From positions 2,542,001 through 2,606,000 of the forward strand of contig CP042279.1 of NCBI GenBank assembly GCA_007858575.1: a DNA stretch of 64,000 nucleotides. Reading direction: 5' to 3'. Position numbers and translations under genes: made by a program. Positions within the stretch are counted from its first letter, which is position 1; every line of letters starts with the position of its first letter. Below the pieces are notes generated by a model. That model worked only from the letters and a program-made list of their open reading frames with translations. It did not search any database and was not told the origin of the DNA. The stretch is from Streptomyces sp. WAC08241 (GTDB lineage: Bacteria > Actinomycetota > Actinomycetes > Streptomycetales > Streptomycetaceae). Below are positions 20,109 through 30,242 of the stretch, piece by piece.

Positions 20109-20943
20109 TCAGGCCGGCGCCGTCTTCCTCCGGGCGGTGGCGGGCTCGCGGGCGGCCGGGCGGCGGGGTTCGGGACGCCAGGTGGTGACCAGGGCGGCGG
20201 CCAGGAGCAGCTCGGCGATGTCACCGCCGTAGTACATGATCTCCGCGCCCGCCCGGACCTGCGGGACGGGCGCGTGGATGTCGGCCCAGAAGCCGCCGTA
20301 CATCATCTGGGAGACGACCGCGTGGATCGCGACGGCGACGCCGAGGTAGACCAGCCGTGCGCGCACGCCGGGGCGGGAGGGGCGGGGTCGGGGCCGGCGA
20401 TGGCGTGGGCGAACAGGCAGCCGGACAGCAGGAAGTGCGCGTGCAGCAGCCAGTGCGCGGCCGGGTTGTGCGTGGTCGCGTTGTAGAGGGGGGTGAAGTA
20501 GAGGATGACGAGGCTGCCCGTGGACAGCGTCAGCGCGACCGCGGGGTGGGTGGTCAGCCGGACGGGCGGGCTGTGCAGCACGGCCGTCAGCCGCCGTCCC
20601 CCGGTTGTGGGCAGGGTGCGCAGCAGGAGGGTGACGGGGCCGCCAGGACGAGCGCGAGGGGCGCGTACATGCCGATGAGCATGTGCTGGGCCGCGTGGCC
20701 GCGGAAGTCCTCGTGCGCGAAGGGCGCCAGGGGCGGCAGGAGGGCGACGCCGAGCAGGGCGGTGCCGGTCAGGAAGCCGGCCGTCCGCCGGCGGCTCCAG
20801 CCCAGGACCGGGTTGCGGCGTCGGGCCCTGCGCACGAGGAGCAGGTAGGAGCAGGCCGCGGCCGACAGGAGGAGTACGGGCAGCGGCCACCCGGGAAGGC
20901 CGCCGCCCGTGCCGTGCCCGTGTGCGGGCATGTCGTGGTCCAT
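20109..20943 (-). CDS. CtaG/caa3-type cytochrome c oxidase assembly membrane protein
   Basis: About 277 residues with 7-8 membrane helices. The N-terminus is MDHDMPAHGHGTGG (His-rich). Signature segments include HEDFRGHAAQHMLIGMYAPL, HNPAAHWLLHAHFLLSGCLF, MMYGGFWADIHAPVPQVRAG and EIMYYGGDIAELLLAAALVT, with the repeated His and YYGGD motif typical of CtaG_Cox. It would help deliver copper to, or assemble, terminal oxidase. The start overlaps the DUF2243 stop as TGATG. Both are membrane proteins and likely co-expressed. Two small frame changes near 20370 and 20640. Confidence 0.85.
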
Positions 20944-21505
20944 CAGGCCCGCCGCCCTTCGCCGTACTCGGCCGGGGTGCCCGGGTCGAAGGGCCGGCCG
21001 CCGCGCCGGAGCAGGTGACCGCCGGCCAGGAACAGGCCGCCCAGGACGAGGAAACCGGCGTCCCACCAGGCCTGGTGGGGGCCGCCGTGGACGTGGTGGA
21101 TGCCCAGGATCTGGTGGTCCAGGAGTCCTTCGACCAGGTTGAACAGGCCCCATCCGGTGAGCATCCAGCCCCACAGGACCGGCGAGGTCCACACCGCCCG
21201 CCGGTTGTGCGTGACCCGCGAGTAGAGGACGGCCAGGCCCAGCAGGACGGCGATCCAGCACACGGTGTGGAAGACGCCGTCCCACAGGGTGTTCATCTCC
21301 AGCCCGGAGACGGTGCGCGGGTCGTAGTACTTCACCCGATGCGGTCGTGGTTGGTGCTGGTGAGCATGTGGTGCCATTGCAGGAGCTGGTGGAGCAGGAT
21401 GCCGTCGACGAACCCGCCCAGCCCCACCCCGAGCACGATGCCCGGCAACCGGATACTGGCGGGTTGCGGGAGGCCGGCCTGCGCCCGGCCCGTCGTGGTG
21501 GCCAT
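20943..21505 (-). CDS. DUF2243 membrane protein
   Basis: About 187 residues from ATG 21503-21505 (MATTTGRAQAGLPQP). Reads ASIRLPGIVLGVGLGGFVDG, ILLHQLLQWHHMLTSTNHDR, WDGVFHTVCWIAVLLGLAVL, GWGLFNLVEGLLDHQILGIH and HQAWWDAGFLVLGGLFLAGG. The GGFVDGILLHQ and HxxxGLHH-type motifs define DUF2243. Four to five helices with conserved His suggest metal or haem contacts, but the function is not established. It commonly sits next to CtaG-like genes, as here, hinting at a shared respiratory or copper role. One shift near 21340. Confidence 0.85.
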
Positions 21506-21544
21506 CATTCGTCTCGGCTCCTGGTTCCGGCCCTCCCCGGAAGG

Positions 21545-21780
21545 AGATGCCCGAGCCCAGGTTCCCCTCCTCGTCGCTGAGGCGCACCTCGCCGAGGGCA
21601 ATGTGGCCGAGACCCTGCGCCACTACGCCGGTACCGCGGCCGGCTGCGCGACGAGTCGGGCATCACTCCCTCACGCGGCCGCAGAGCGCTGTTCGCTCCC
21701 TTCCTCGCCCGGCCCCTGGACCCGTGGGACGCGACGCGACGAAGACGCGTGCCGTCGCCGTCCTCCGGGCGCACACATGA
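21545..21780 (+). pseudogene. BTAD-domain fragment of a SARP/AfsR-type regulator or similar
   Basis: One frame gives LVAEAHLAEGNVAETLRHY and, after shifts, RDESGITPSR before running to a TGA. The order 'EGN..ETLRHY...L.DE.GI.PS' is the end of a bacterial transcriptional activation domain, the TPR-like part of SARP regulators. Only about 70 residues remain. The DNA-binding and helical N-terminal parts are absent, because the DUF2243 gene begins just to the left on the other strand. So this is a 3' remnant left by a rearrangement. Confidence 0.5.
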
Positions 21781-21991
21781 GGCCGCGCACCGGCACGAGG
21801 AGCGCGTAGCCGGCCGGTCCGCGCCGGCGGGAAGCCGCCCCGAGTCCGTTTCGCCACTCGCTGGTGGGTGAGAGGCGGTTCATGACGTACGAACCGGATT
21901 TCGAGGGTCGTCTTCCTGCGGACGGCGTCGTACGGCGGGTGCTGAAACGCGCACTGCCGGCGGCGTCGGGTCCCGGCCGGGTCCTGCGGGC

Positions 21992-22863
21992 ATGGACCGT
22001 CTGGAGCGCGCCGCCGTTCTCGACGGCTGTGCCGGACGCCTGGCCGACGTGGTCCGGACGCTCCCCCTGGGCCGGGGCGGGACGTCCTGCACGGACGGTG
22101 GCTGGGCCACCCCGTCCATCCGGTGATGGTGCAGGTGCCCATCGGTGCCTGGTTCTCGGCGGCGGTGCTCGACGTGGTGCCCGGACAGCGGCGGGCGGCG
22201 GGCACGCTGATCGGCGTGGGACTCGCGGCCGCGGCTCCGGCCGCCGTGGCGGGCTGGGTCGACTGGGCCGAACTGGAGCGCCGCCAGATGCGGGTCGGTC
22301 TGGTGCACGCGGCGGCCAACGCCACGGGAGTGGTCCTGTACGCGGGGTCCCTGGCGGCACGGGTACGGGGTCGGGCCTTCCTGGGCAAGGCCCTGGGATT
22401 CGCCGGCCTGACCGTCGTGGGCGTCGGCGGGGCGATCGGCGGCCACATGGCCTACCGGCAGGGCTCCGGCGTCAATCGCGCGGCGTCGGCACCGGAGCTG
22501 GTGGCGCCGGGGTGGCACGGGATCGGAACGGTCGAGGACCTCCCCCTCGGCCGGGCGGTCCGGCGGCACGTCGGCGACGTGGCCGTCCTGGCCGTGCGCG
22601 AGGACGCGGACCGCGTGCACGTCCTGCTCGACGCGTGCGGCCACGACTCCGGCCCCCTGTCCGAGGGCGTGGTCGAGGACGGCCGGGTGCGCTGCCCGCT
22701 CCACGGGTGCGTCTTCCGCCTGGAGGACGGCTGGAACGTGCGCGGTCCCGCGACCGCCCCGCAACCCGCCTTCGACACCCACGTGGCCGACGGGCGGGTC
22801 GAGGTGCGGCTGCGGGCCCCTGAGACGCGGGACACCGGCTCCTCCTCCCCCGACGAGACGTGA
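21992..22863 (+). CDS. DUF2231 membrane protein with C-terminal Rieske [2Fe-2S] domain
   Basis: About 290 residues. After MDRLERAAVLDGCAGRLADV comes the DUF2231 signature LHGRWLGHPVHPVMVQVPIG, with four helices to MAYRQGSGVNRA. The last ~100 residues are a Rieske domain: ACGHDSGPL supplies the first Cys-x-His pair and VRCPLHGCVFRLEDG the second Cys-x2-His pair, ending in VEVRLRAPE. The fusion of a small membrane domain to a Rieske ferredoxin is known in actinobacteria and suggests electron transfer at the membrane. One frame change near 22075 separates the two parts of the start. An upstream ATG at 21882 is possible. Confidence 0.85.
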
Positions 22864-23462
22864 CGTCTCCGCACGGTTGACACGGGCGGAACCGGTGGAC
22901 CGGCCGGGCACCTCGGCACCGGACCCGGGCACGGGGAGGGCGGCCACCACTCCCTTCCGCCGGCCGACGACGTACGACAGGAGGATGGAATACGGACCGG
23001 CCGTGGCGGACGCGCGGGGAAGTGGCAGGTGCCGGGACCAGCGGGCGGTCACCGCGTACGAGCCCGGAACGTCGAGCCACGGCACGCCCCAGGGGTCCCG
23101 GTTCCGGTGACCGGGCACGACGGACGTCCCGCGACGACCACTCCGCGGGGGTGTAGGGCCGGTCGGCCGCCGCGACGGCGGGCAACGGCCCGTGCCGTAC
23201 GGAAGGCCACGGGATCGAGAGGGCTCATCCGGTCACTCGTCCCCTTCCGGACCGGGGCGACCGTCGCCGTAGGTGACGCGATCGCTCTCGGCGTACGGCA
23301 TGCTCCTCCGAGTGGGTGGGTGGTCTTCGGGCCGGAGTCAGGGCCGGGTGCGGCGCGGCCGACACGGTGGTGGTGGCGCCGGGAGGGCAGTGCACGAGCC
23401 GTTCGCCGAGGCCTTCGCGCCGTGCGGCGTCGAGGAAGGCCGAGAGGGGCGACCTCGACGAG
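22864..23462. other. Region without a supportable gene
   Basis: About 600 bp. Minus-strand frames give runs such as VPAVAAADRPYTPAEWSSRD but no family motif, and plus-strand frames are arginine-rich. It may include decayed sequence belonging to the fragment that follows. No terminator or repeat recognised. Confidence 0.35.
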
Positions 23463-23806
23463 ATGGCGCAGCGCTTCGTCCAGGACACCGCCCGCCGCAC
23501 CCCGCGCTTCGTCGCCAACGAACCCGGCGCCCGTGACGTCGCCGAGTACCGCGCCAAGACCGAACAGGTCCGCGCCGACAACGACCTGCCCGACACCGAG
23601 GGCCTCGTCTTCATCGAGGTCACCGTCACCGACCCCTCCGAGTTCGAGGCCGGACTCACCGTCCGCGGCGAGGTGCTGCATGGCCGCTACCACGTCCTGA
23701 CAGTCGAGGCCTCCTCGGCCAGGGCGAGGTCGCCCCGGTCACCCGCGAGATCCTGCGCGAGGCGGAGCCCGACCGGGACCGCCGCCCCCGCGTCCACGTC
23801 GGCTAG
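23463..23806 (+). pseudogene. C-terminal remnant of an actinobacterial transporter-like protein
   Basis: Starts MAQRFVQDTARRTPRFVANE and reads [20 protein letters not shown], then [20 protein letters not shown]. After an apparent internal deletion it reads [20 protein letters not shown] before a TAG. From memory this matches the soluble C-terminal domain of a Streptomyces APC-type permease family whose tail ends in APVTREVLREAEP. The membrane part is missing and a middle segment of about 30 residues seems deleted, so I call it a remnant. Its stop (CTAG) is shared tail-to-tail with the APC permease on the other strand. Confidence 0.5.
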
Positions 23807-25653
23807 CGCGGTCCGAGCCGGAACCTCAACCGGCAGATCACGGCGTCGGTGTCCCTGCGCACGGCATGGGCGACGACCGCGCCCCGCTGGTTCTGCAGCA
23901 GACGCTGCCACAGGCGTTCCGGTTCCACCTCGGGGACCAGGACGATGATCCGGGTGTCCGGCTCGGCCGCACGCAGCTCGCGCACGTAGGCGGCGATGGG
24001 CCTGCCGAGCGTGCGCTTCTCGGAGGGGAGCCGGATCAGCGACACGCCGGGACTCCACAGCGTCCAGTCCCGCTCCAGGGCCTCGGTGGCAGCCAGGTCC
24101 TCGGCGTCCGGGTGGCAGACGGTGACGGCCCGCACCTCGTCGCCGAGGGAGACCGCGGCGGTGAGGGCCTCGCTGGTGAGCCGGGTCAGGGAGGAGACGG
24201 GAACGAGGACGAGGGAACGCTCGCGGTGCGGCGGCTCGGGGAGCCGGCCGACGCCGAGGCGCTCGCCGATCCTGCCGTACGACCGGCGCACGGACTCGAA
24301 GAGGAGGACGAGGAGGGCAGGGCCACGAGGATCAGCCAGGCGCCGTCGTGGAATTTGGTGATCGTGACGACGATCGCGGAAACACTGTCAGAACGGCACC
24401 GAGGCCGTTGAGGAGGGCTTTCGCAGCCCAGCGGGTACCGCGTTCCCGACGCCAGTGCAGCACCATGCCGGTCTGGGCGATCGTGAAGCCGACGAACACG
24501 CCGATCGCGAAGAGCGGGACGAGGGTGTTGGTGTCGCCTCCGGAGAAGACCAGCAAGGCGGCGGAGACCACGGCGAGCCCGACCACACCAGTGCCGGTGC
24601 ACCTGCCGGTCGGCCTTGAGACCGAAGACGTGCGGCAGGTAATTGTCCCGGGCGAGCAGTTTGAGCAGGACGGGCAGGCCACCGAAGGAGGTGTTGGCGG
24701 AGAGCGCGAGCAGCACCATGGTGGCGAACTGGACGACGTAGAAGGCCCCGTTGTGCCCCAAGGAGGCGTCGGCGAGCTGGGCGAGGACGGTAACGCCTTC
24801 CACCGGCTGGAGTCCGAAGCGGGAGATCAGTACGGACAGGCCGATCAGCATCACGCCGAGCAGCGCGCCGAGCGCGACCTCCGCGCGCATCGCCCGGCGG
24901 GCCGCTGGGGTACGGAACGACGGCACTGCGTTCGCGATCGCCTCGACCCCGGTGAGAGCCGAGCAGCCCGAGGCGAACGCCTTCAGCAGGAGCAGGGCGC
25001 CCACGGTGGTGGCGTTGTCGGTGAGGACGGAGGCGTGACCGGCGGAGGCGGCTGTGGAGACGGGAGCGTCACGGAACAGGCCGACGACGATCAGGAGCAG
25101 GATCGCGCCGATGAAGACGGCGGTCGGGGCGATGAAGGCGCGGGCCGAGTCGACGATGCCCCGCATGTTCACGGCCGTGATGAGCACGAGGACGCCGAGA
25201 CAGAGCACCAGCCGGTCGTCGTAGAGGCCGGGAAGGCGGAGGTGAGGGCGGCGACGCCGGCGGTGACGGCGACGGCGACGTTGAGGACGTAGTCGAGGAC
25301 GAGCGAGGCGGCCGCGACCAGGCTCGCACGGCGGCCGAGACGGGCCTTGGCCACGGCGTAGGAACCGCCACCGTCCGGGAAGGCCGCGATGACCTGCCGG
25401 TACGAGGCGACGAGGACCGCCAGCAGTCCCGCGATGGCCAGAGTGACCGGGAGGGTGAAGCCGAGCCCGTGACCGCCGGCGGCCGCCAGGACGAGGACGA
25501 TCGCCTCGGTCCGTACGCCACCGACGCCATCGCGTCCAGCGACAGCGCGGCGAGACCGGTGACGGTGGTCAGTTTGTGCCGACTCCCGGCGTCGGGCGGT
25601 TCGGCACTGGGGGTGGCGCTCTTCTCGGCGATCAGAGCGGTCGGAGCGGTCAT
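23803..25653 (-). CDS. APC-family permease with cytosolic C-terminal domain
   Basis: About 615 residues. The membrane half starts [20 protein letters not shown] and [17 protein letters not shown], then [40 protein letters not shown] and [11 protein letters not shown], typical of the long APC permeases fused to a USP-like tail. The tail reads [20 protein letters not shown], then [20 protein letters not shown]. About 12 helices. Three or four single-base gaps around 24300-24600 and 25240 are bridged. It probably takes up amino acids or related cations. It is read divergently from the small membrane protein at 25853. Confidence 0.88.
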
Positions 25654-25852
25654 GCGGACGGATCCCTTCGGATGTGGCTCCGCCCAGCGTGAGGCCCGAG
25701 AACGAGGCCCCGTTCACTCCTGGCACGTTCTTGGCGCCGGTCGGCCCGTTCCTCACGCTTCCTTGACGCCGGCCCGGCCTCGGCGTCAGGGAAGCGTGAG
25801 GACTTCCGGCCCGAGGACCCGCTCGGAGCTCGTTCGGCCTACGGTCCTGCCA

Positions 25853-26034
25853 TGAACAGGTACGACGGGAGGACGTCCGCCGACTGCCGTGTGCGCCGCG
25901 TTTCGGTAGCCCTCGCCGCTGCGGTCGTGCCGGTCGGCACCTTGGGGGTGGTCGCCGACAGCATGTGGTTGCTCGGTGCGGCCGCGTGGCTCCTCATCGT
26001 CGCCTTCCTCATGGAGCTCGTGTACCGCCCTTGA
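25853..26034 (+). CDS. Small single-pass membrane protein
   Basis: Sixty residues: MNRYDGRTSADCRVRRVSVA, then a hydrophobic stretch (ALAAAVVPVGTLGVVADSMW, LLGAAAWLLIVAFLMEL) and a short VYRP end. One long or two short membrane helices with a basic N-terminus on the cytosolic side. No family recognised. It lies 200 bp from the divergent permease and is followed by a gap. The intact frame and hydrophobic pattern support it being real, but no neighbour hints at its role. Confidence 0.5.
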
Positions 26035-26339
26035 GCTCTCTTGCGCCGCCCGAGTCGGGTGCCCCATCGAAGATCGTGGATACCGCGCTCGGCCACCTCC
26101 TCGGTTCCGAGCAGACCATCAGCACGACCGGTGCCGGACACGCCGACGACGAACCGCCTCCGGCTCGCTCCGTGACCACCATCGCCCGACCAGCGGTCAG
26201 GTAAGTCGGCAAGAGGTCAGCATCGATCCGATCGCACCCTGACACACGAGGCCGGACACGGGACAGGATGCGGATCGAGGGTCCCGCCATGGTGGCCGCT
26301 AGTGGGAGCATGGCCGACTCGGCCATGGGTTTCCCCAGG
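26035..26339. other. Intergenic, no supportable gene
   Basis: About 300 bp. Short frames on both strands lack motifs. It separates the small membrane gene from the pirin remnant and probably marks the left chromosomal flank of the integrase element. Confidence 0.35.
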
Positions 26340-26512
26340 TCAGCGCACCCGCCCGCGCGGCTTCAGCGGAGTGGTGGGCAGTGCCGGGGCGGGCAGGCGG
26401 GCGCCGTCGTAGCCGTGCACCTCGCCGAACCGCAGGCTCTTCTCCCAGTCGCTTCGCGCCTGTGCGATCTCCTCACCGGATCGGGCGACGAAGTTCCACC
26501 ACATAGCACGGG
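26340..26512 (-). pseudogene. Pirin-family C-terminal remnant
   Basis: The minus strand reads MWWNFVARSGEEIAQARSDW, then EKSLRFGEVHGYDGARLPAP and a basic end before TGA. MWWNFVARSxEEI is the conserved start of the pirin C-terminal segment. The preceding ~230 residues of the cupin fold are not present to the right, where the integrase element begins within about 85 bp. So the gene is cut near its 3' end. Pirin genes are known integration targets in Streptomyces (phiC31 attB lies in a pirin homologue, from memory), so insertion here is plausible. Confidence 0.65.
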
Positions 26513-26556
26513 TTTGCCGTTTCTTCCCAGCTCAGGGGCTTGATCGACCATCCGGG

Positions 26557-26575
26557 GTCAGCAAAGGTCAGCAAG
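26557..26575 (+). repeat. Tandem direct repeat GGTCAGCAA upstream of integrase
   Basis: Two exact 9-bp copies (GGTCAGCAA) spaced one base apart, period 10, beginning about 40 bp before the integrase ATG. Helically phased direct repeats next to an integrase gene and a truncated target gene are candidate arm-type binding sites for the integrase or excisionase. This is inference only. No matching copy was searched for elsewhere. Confidence 0.45.
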
Positions 26576-26595
26576 ACGCCCGGGAGTCGACAACC

Positions 26596-27749
26596 ATGGC
26601 CACCATCAAACTCGTCCGCGGCATGGGCAGCTTCTTCAGGAGTGCGGGCACCCCGAGAGCCGATGGCCGAGGTGCCCGCACGAGTACAAGATCCGCTACC
26701 GCAACGCGGCCGGACGGCAATCCGAGGAATCCGGCTTCTCCACCCAGGACAAGGCCAAGGCCCGCCTCGCCGAGATGTACCAGGCCCGGAAGAACAACCC
26801 GCACAACCAGCACAAGGCCGAGCGCATCCAGAAGTACAGCCCGATGCAGTTCAAGCAGTACGTCACCGAGTGGAAGGCCGGCCAGCGCGACCTCAGCCCC
26901 AGCTCCCTGCGCCACCTCAACTCACTGCTCGTCCACCACCTCTACCCCGCCTTCCAGAGCTGCCGGATGGGCACCTTCGACCACAAGGTCGTCGAAGCCT
27001 TCATCCAGACCATGGAACGCAACGGCGTCGGCCTGGCCACCCAGTCCAACGCCTTCGACAAACTCAAGTCGATCCTGCTGGACGCCCACCGACTCGGCCT
27101 CTACGACGACAACCCGCTCGACGGCGTCAAGCCCCCGCAGTACGACCCCAAGCGCGCCGTCATCCCCTCCCCCGCCCAGCTCCACGACATACGCACCGCC
27201 GGCGACGACGTGTTCCGCCTCGTCACCGACCTCATGAGCGGCTGCGGCATGCGCAACGGGGAAGCACTGGCCGTCAACATCAACAACATCGTGGCCGACG
27301 ACGTATACCGGATCACCGAGCAGGTCAACCAGACCACGAAGACCTACGCGCCCCTCAAACACCGCAAGGCCGGCGACTACCGAGACGTCCCGCTCCCGGC
27401 CCGGGTCAAGCTCTCCATCGAGTGGTACGCGGACACGTACGGCACCGTCGACGGCTACCTGCTCCGCAACCCACGAGACCTCTCCATGCCGATGCCCAAC
27501 CACTACATCGGGAACCAGTGGAGGCGCATCAAGAAGGACGGCCTCGTCGAGATCCCCGAAGGCATGGTCGTCTACGGCTTCCGCCACTTCTTCGCCTCCA
27601 ACTGCCTCACCCACAACATCCCCATCACAGACGTCGCGGAATGGATGGGTCACCACAGCCTCGACATCACCTTCAAGATCTACCGACACCTCATGCCCGG
27701 CTCGATCGGCCACGCCGCCCAGGTCCTGGACCTCGGCCTCGCCGCCTGA
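26596..27749 (+). CDS. int: Tyrosine recombinase / site-specific integrase
   Basis: About 383 residues. After a short frame break near 26635 the N-terminus reads YKIRYRNAAGRQSEESGFST, then a core-binding domain (MQFKQYVTEWKAGQRDLSPS, HLNSLLVHHLYPAF). The catalytic domain shows Arg in LMSGCGMRNGEALAVN, Lys in PLKHRKAGDYRDVPLP, box II VYGFRHFFASNCL (Arg present, with Tyr where His usually starts the HxxR), and WMGHHSLDITFKIYRHLMPG with the second His and the nucleophilic Tyr. ATG 26596-26598 is used. It catalyses integration of an element, here apparently at the pirin remnant, and is followed by a terminator. Confidence 0.92.
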
Positions 27750-27756
27750 GCCCACA

Positions 27757-27781
27757 GGCCCTCCCCCGGGCGGGGAGGGCC
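27757..27781 (+). terminator. Intrinsic-type terminator after integrase
   Basis: Perfect 10-bp G/C stem (GGCCCTCCCC / GGGGAGGGCC) with a 5-nt loop, starting 8 bp after the integrase stop. No T-run, as is common in streptomycetes. It can serve both the integrase and the convergent excisionase-like gene. Confidence 0.75.
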
Positions 27782-27805
27782 TTGCACGCATCCGATCGAA
27801 CGATC

Positions 27806-28024
27806 TCAACCACTCGACAGCCGCTGCTGTTTCACCCACGCTTGAACCTCAGCCACCTTGAACTGAAGCTTGGCGTTCCGCCCGCGCCCGAACCTGTACG
27901 GAACGAGACCCGCGCGAGCAGCCTCGCGATACACCCACGGCACCGACATGTTCAGATACTCCGCGGTTTCCTTAGCGTTCATGAAAATCTGGCCCATCGG
28001 GTCCCTCTCGACGACATTCGGCAT
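27806..28024 (-). CDS. Excisionase-like helix-turn-helix protein (AlpA/Xis type)
   Basis: About 72 residues from ATG 28022-28024 (MPNVVERDPMGQIFMNAKET). An alternative start is MGQIF at 27995-27997. The core ETAEYLNMSVPWVYREAARA, then LVPYRFGRGRNAKLQFKVAE, is the MerR-like winged helix of excisionases (AEYLxxSxxxVYR..). It is convergent with the integrase, sharing the terminator. It probably bends attachment-site DNA to direct excision. Unlike typical pSAM2-type elements, it does not sit upstream of int in one operon. Confidence 0.8.
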   Translation of the reverse strand: MPNVVERDPMGQIFMNAKETAEYLNMSVPWVYREAARAGLVPYRFGRGRNAKLQFKVAEVQAWVKQQRLSSG

Positions 28025-28089
28025 CCGCCAGAGAGGATTACATGCAAAGAATCGTTTGACTGAACCGAAAAATACGCTATTAAGCATCA

Positions 28090-28620
28090 CCCTGACTGGA
28101 CGACCGAAGCCGTCTTTTACATCAAGCGCAAGGAGACGGCGCGGGGCGGGCTCGCGGTGAACATCATCGAGTGCTGACTCCGTGGGCCCTGACCAGCGCG
28201 TTTCCGTCTTCCAGCGCCGTCAGGACCTTCCTTGTTTACACGACGGAAAGTACCTGAATCCCCCTAGGGCAGATGTAAAATCCCTGAGAGGCATCCGGGC
28301 CTCTCCATGCGTTGAAGGGTTACGGAGCTGCCTTCCAGGCCGGAGCGGTGGGAGGCCACGCCAGCGGGCTACCGCTATGCGGTCGCCTCACTCCACCAGG
28401 CAGGGTTGCCCCGCCCTGGCCATCACACAGCAGGGGCAAGCCCTCCAACTGCCGCCAGGCCTCCCTTGCGGCCGGCATCCACTTCGGCACTCCTTCCGCC
28501 CTCGCCCGTTCAGAGGTCCCGGCTTCGTTATACGGACACAGGCAGCCGGCTCCGCCACCCGGGGACGCCGCGTAGGTACTGCCACCCCTACCGGGCGCAG
28601 CAGCAAGACAGCGAGTCCGG
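28090..28620. other. Region without a confident gene; possible short coding tail
   Basis: About 530 bp right of the excisionase-like gene. The plus strand at 28098-28176 reads WTTEAVFYIKRKETARGGLA before a TGA, which looks like the last ~25 codons of a lost gene. The rest gives no credible protein on either strand. No tRNA or hairpin recognised. Confidence 0.3.
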
Positions 28621-28812
28621 CTACGGGGTGGGCAGGCGGCGGGCGAGATCAGCGGCGAGTTGTCCGGCCGCCGGGCCGCGCCCGTCGGGGTCGAGCTGTT
28701 CCAGGGTCTGGAGGCACTCGATCGCTTCGCGGGCTTCGGTGTCGGTGAGCAGGGCGAGGCGCGGCTCGTCCGGGTAGGTACCGACTACTGGCTCAGTGGT
28801 GTCGTAGCGCAT
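28621..28812 (-). CDS. Small hypothetical protein
   Basis: Sixty-three residues from ATG 28810-28812: MRYDTTEPVVGTYPDEPRLA, then LLTDTEAREAIECLQTLEQL and a C-terminus rich in Ala and Arg (AADLARRLPTP). Acidic N-terminal half, amphipathic helix in the second half. No family recognised. Such short acidic proteins are common in streptomycete integrative elements. The reading frame continues open to the left of the start codon, so the exact start is a judgement. Confidence 0.45.
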   Translation of the reverse strand: MRYDTTEPVVGTYPDEPRLALLTDTEAREAIECLQTLEQLDPDGRGPAAGQLAADLARRLPTP

Positions 28813-29854
28813 ACCGTGATCAACTTTCTCGTCCTCGCAGAGGCACGGCCGGACTTGGGCTCGATCGGCATGTGCCTCTGTAGGGCGGTACGCGACAGAG
28901 GTCATGGTGCTTGCCCCAGTGCGGGAAGGCAGAAGACGTCCAGCGGAAGTAGGCATAGTCCAGGACGGTGGCGTCGAAGGTGTCGCGCACGGTGCGGTCC
29001 AGACCGGGGAGCCGGGCAGGCGCACCGGGCGAGGACCTCGGCAGATCGTCGCGAGTGATCCGTCTCCGCTACCGTCCCGCATGATTTCCATAGTGAGATC
29101 ACCGAGGGAGCTGCCACCCCGTGGGGCAGCTCCTCCGTCGACGAGTGCCCCGCAGTACCAGGCCAGCCTCGACGAGCAGTTCACTACGTGGGGAGATGGG
29201 ACGTCAGCCGGCAACCTGGCAGTCACGGCGTCCTGCGGCTCGAATATTTTCCGACTGACGAGTTCTTATTCCGTTTGACTGCTACGTCACCTTTTCTACA
29301 CCTGCATACGGCACGCTTCTCGCAAGCCGCAAAAACCTGGGCAGAGCCCGATACTGCAAACACTCCCCGCACCGCCCTGACACCCTGCACTTTCACCACT
29401 CCATTACGACCGTGATTCGCTTAAGCACATTCGCATTTTTCCCATCTGCACGACCGGTCTCCGACGGACGTGACGGTTCCGCTTAGGAGGCCGGAGGGCA
29501 CCTGAAGGTTGACCGAACGGAAAGGGTTCTCACCTGCACTTACTTCACAAGTGATCTGTTTCGATCATAAAGAAAGCGCACTACGCGTCAGAAAGCTCCT
29601 GAAACTACATCCTGGCGATCATCTCTTTGGCGAATAGCCGGTCATTGTCGCTCATTTATTGGAGCCGTTGCAGGAGATAGGCGGTTGCATGACGAGAAGG
29701 TCGAATGACGTGGTGCGAATCCACTGGGTGTGACTATATGGTGGCTCTCAGGCACGCAGTCCGATGATGGCTGCCAGCGTGCAGATGGCCCCGGGGTGCC
29801 TCCCGGGGCCATCGCAATCAGCCATCAAACCTCAGGATAGAGAAGAGGAATTTC
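28813..29854. other. Gene-poor, partly low-GC stretch with a possible gene fragment
   Basis: About 1.04 kb. On the minus strand near 28900-29000 the frame TVRDTFDATVLDYAYFRWTS, then AFPHWGKHHDLC, has a natural composition and ends at a TGA near 28823. It may be a gene fragment, unidentified. From about 29230 to 29760 the sequence is clearly richer in A/T than its surroundings and has no long frames, as in a control region or recently acquired DNA. I saw no tRNA in it. Confidence 0.35.
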
Positions 29855-30135
29855 ATGACCTCCGGAGCGAACCGGGAGCCTGTCACGACTCCCCGGCTCA
29901 CCCCCAGGGCATTATCCCGTCCAAGGACACGGGTGAAACCAATTGGTCCTCGCTGATCGACTTCCGTCTGTGCGGAAGCTTCCTCGTCGTCGTGGTGGTG
30001 ACGGTCGTCATCGTCGTCGTGCTCTCCGGGCCGTACGCCGCTGACTTCTGGCCCTTCCTGCTGCCGGTGGTGGCAGTGCTGGTGAAGGTCAGCCGCCGGA
30101 GCATGGTGCGCGTGGTGCGCGTCTACCAGGTCTGA
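29855..30135 (+). CDS. Small membrane protein, element cargo
   Basis: About 93 residues. It starts MTSGANREPVTTPR behind an AGAGAAGAGGAA ribosome site. After a one-base shift it reads KDTGETNWSSLIDFRLCGSF, then a valine-rich helix (LVVVVVTVVIVVV), SGPYAADFWPFLLPVVAVLV, and a basic end (SRRSMVRVVRVYQV). Two membrane helices are predicted by eye. It lies upstream of the zinc-finger/HTH gene in the same direction. No family recognised. Confidence 0.5.
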
Positions 30136-30242
30136 CCCCTTTCCGGGTGCGGGCCGCTTCACGGCGGCCCGCACCCGGCCTTGGCCGCTTACGCCCTGAC
30201 GCGGCGGGTGACCACCCGCGGGGCAGCGAAGGGAGAACACCG

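Noticed and set aside
22870-23260. Minus-strand frames reading VPAVAAADRPYTPAEWSS and similar
   Set aside because: No motif, no start with ribosome site, and no support from neighbours.
26040-26330. Frames between the small membrane gene and the pirin remnant
   Set aside because: Both strands give low-complexity products without family features. Treated as intergenic.
29660-29760. Possible tRNA-like sequence in the low-GC block (GGTTGCATGACGAGAAGG and GTGCGAATCCACTGGG)
   Set aside because: I could not form a cloverleaf with a proper acceptor stem, anticodon arm or T loop.
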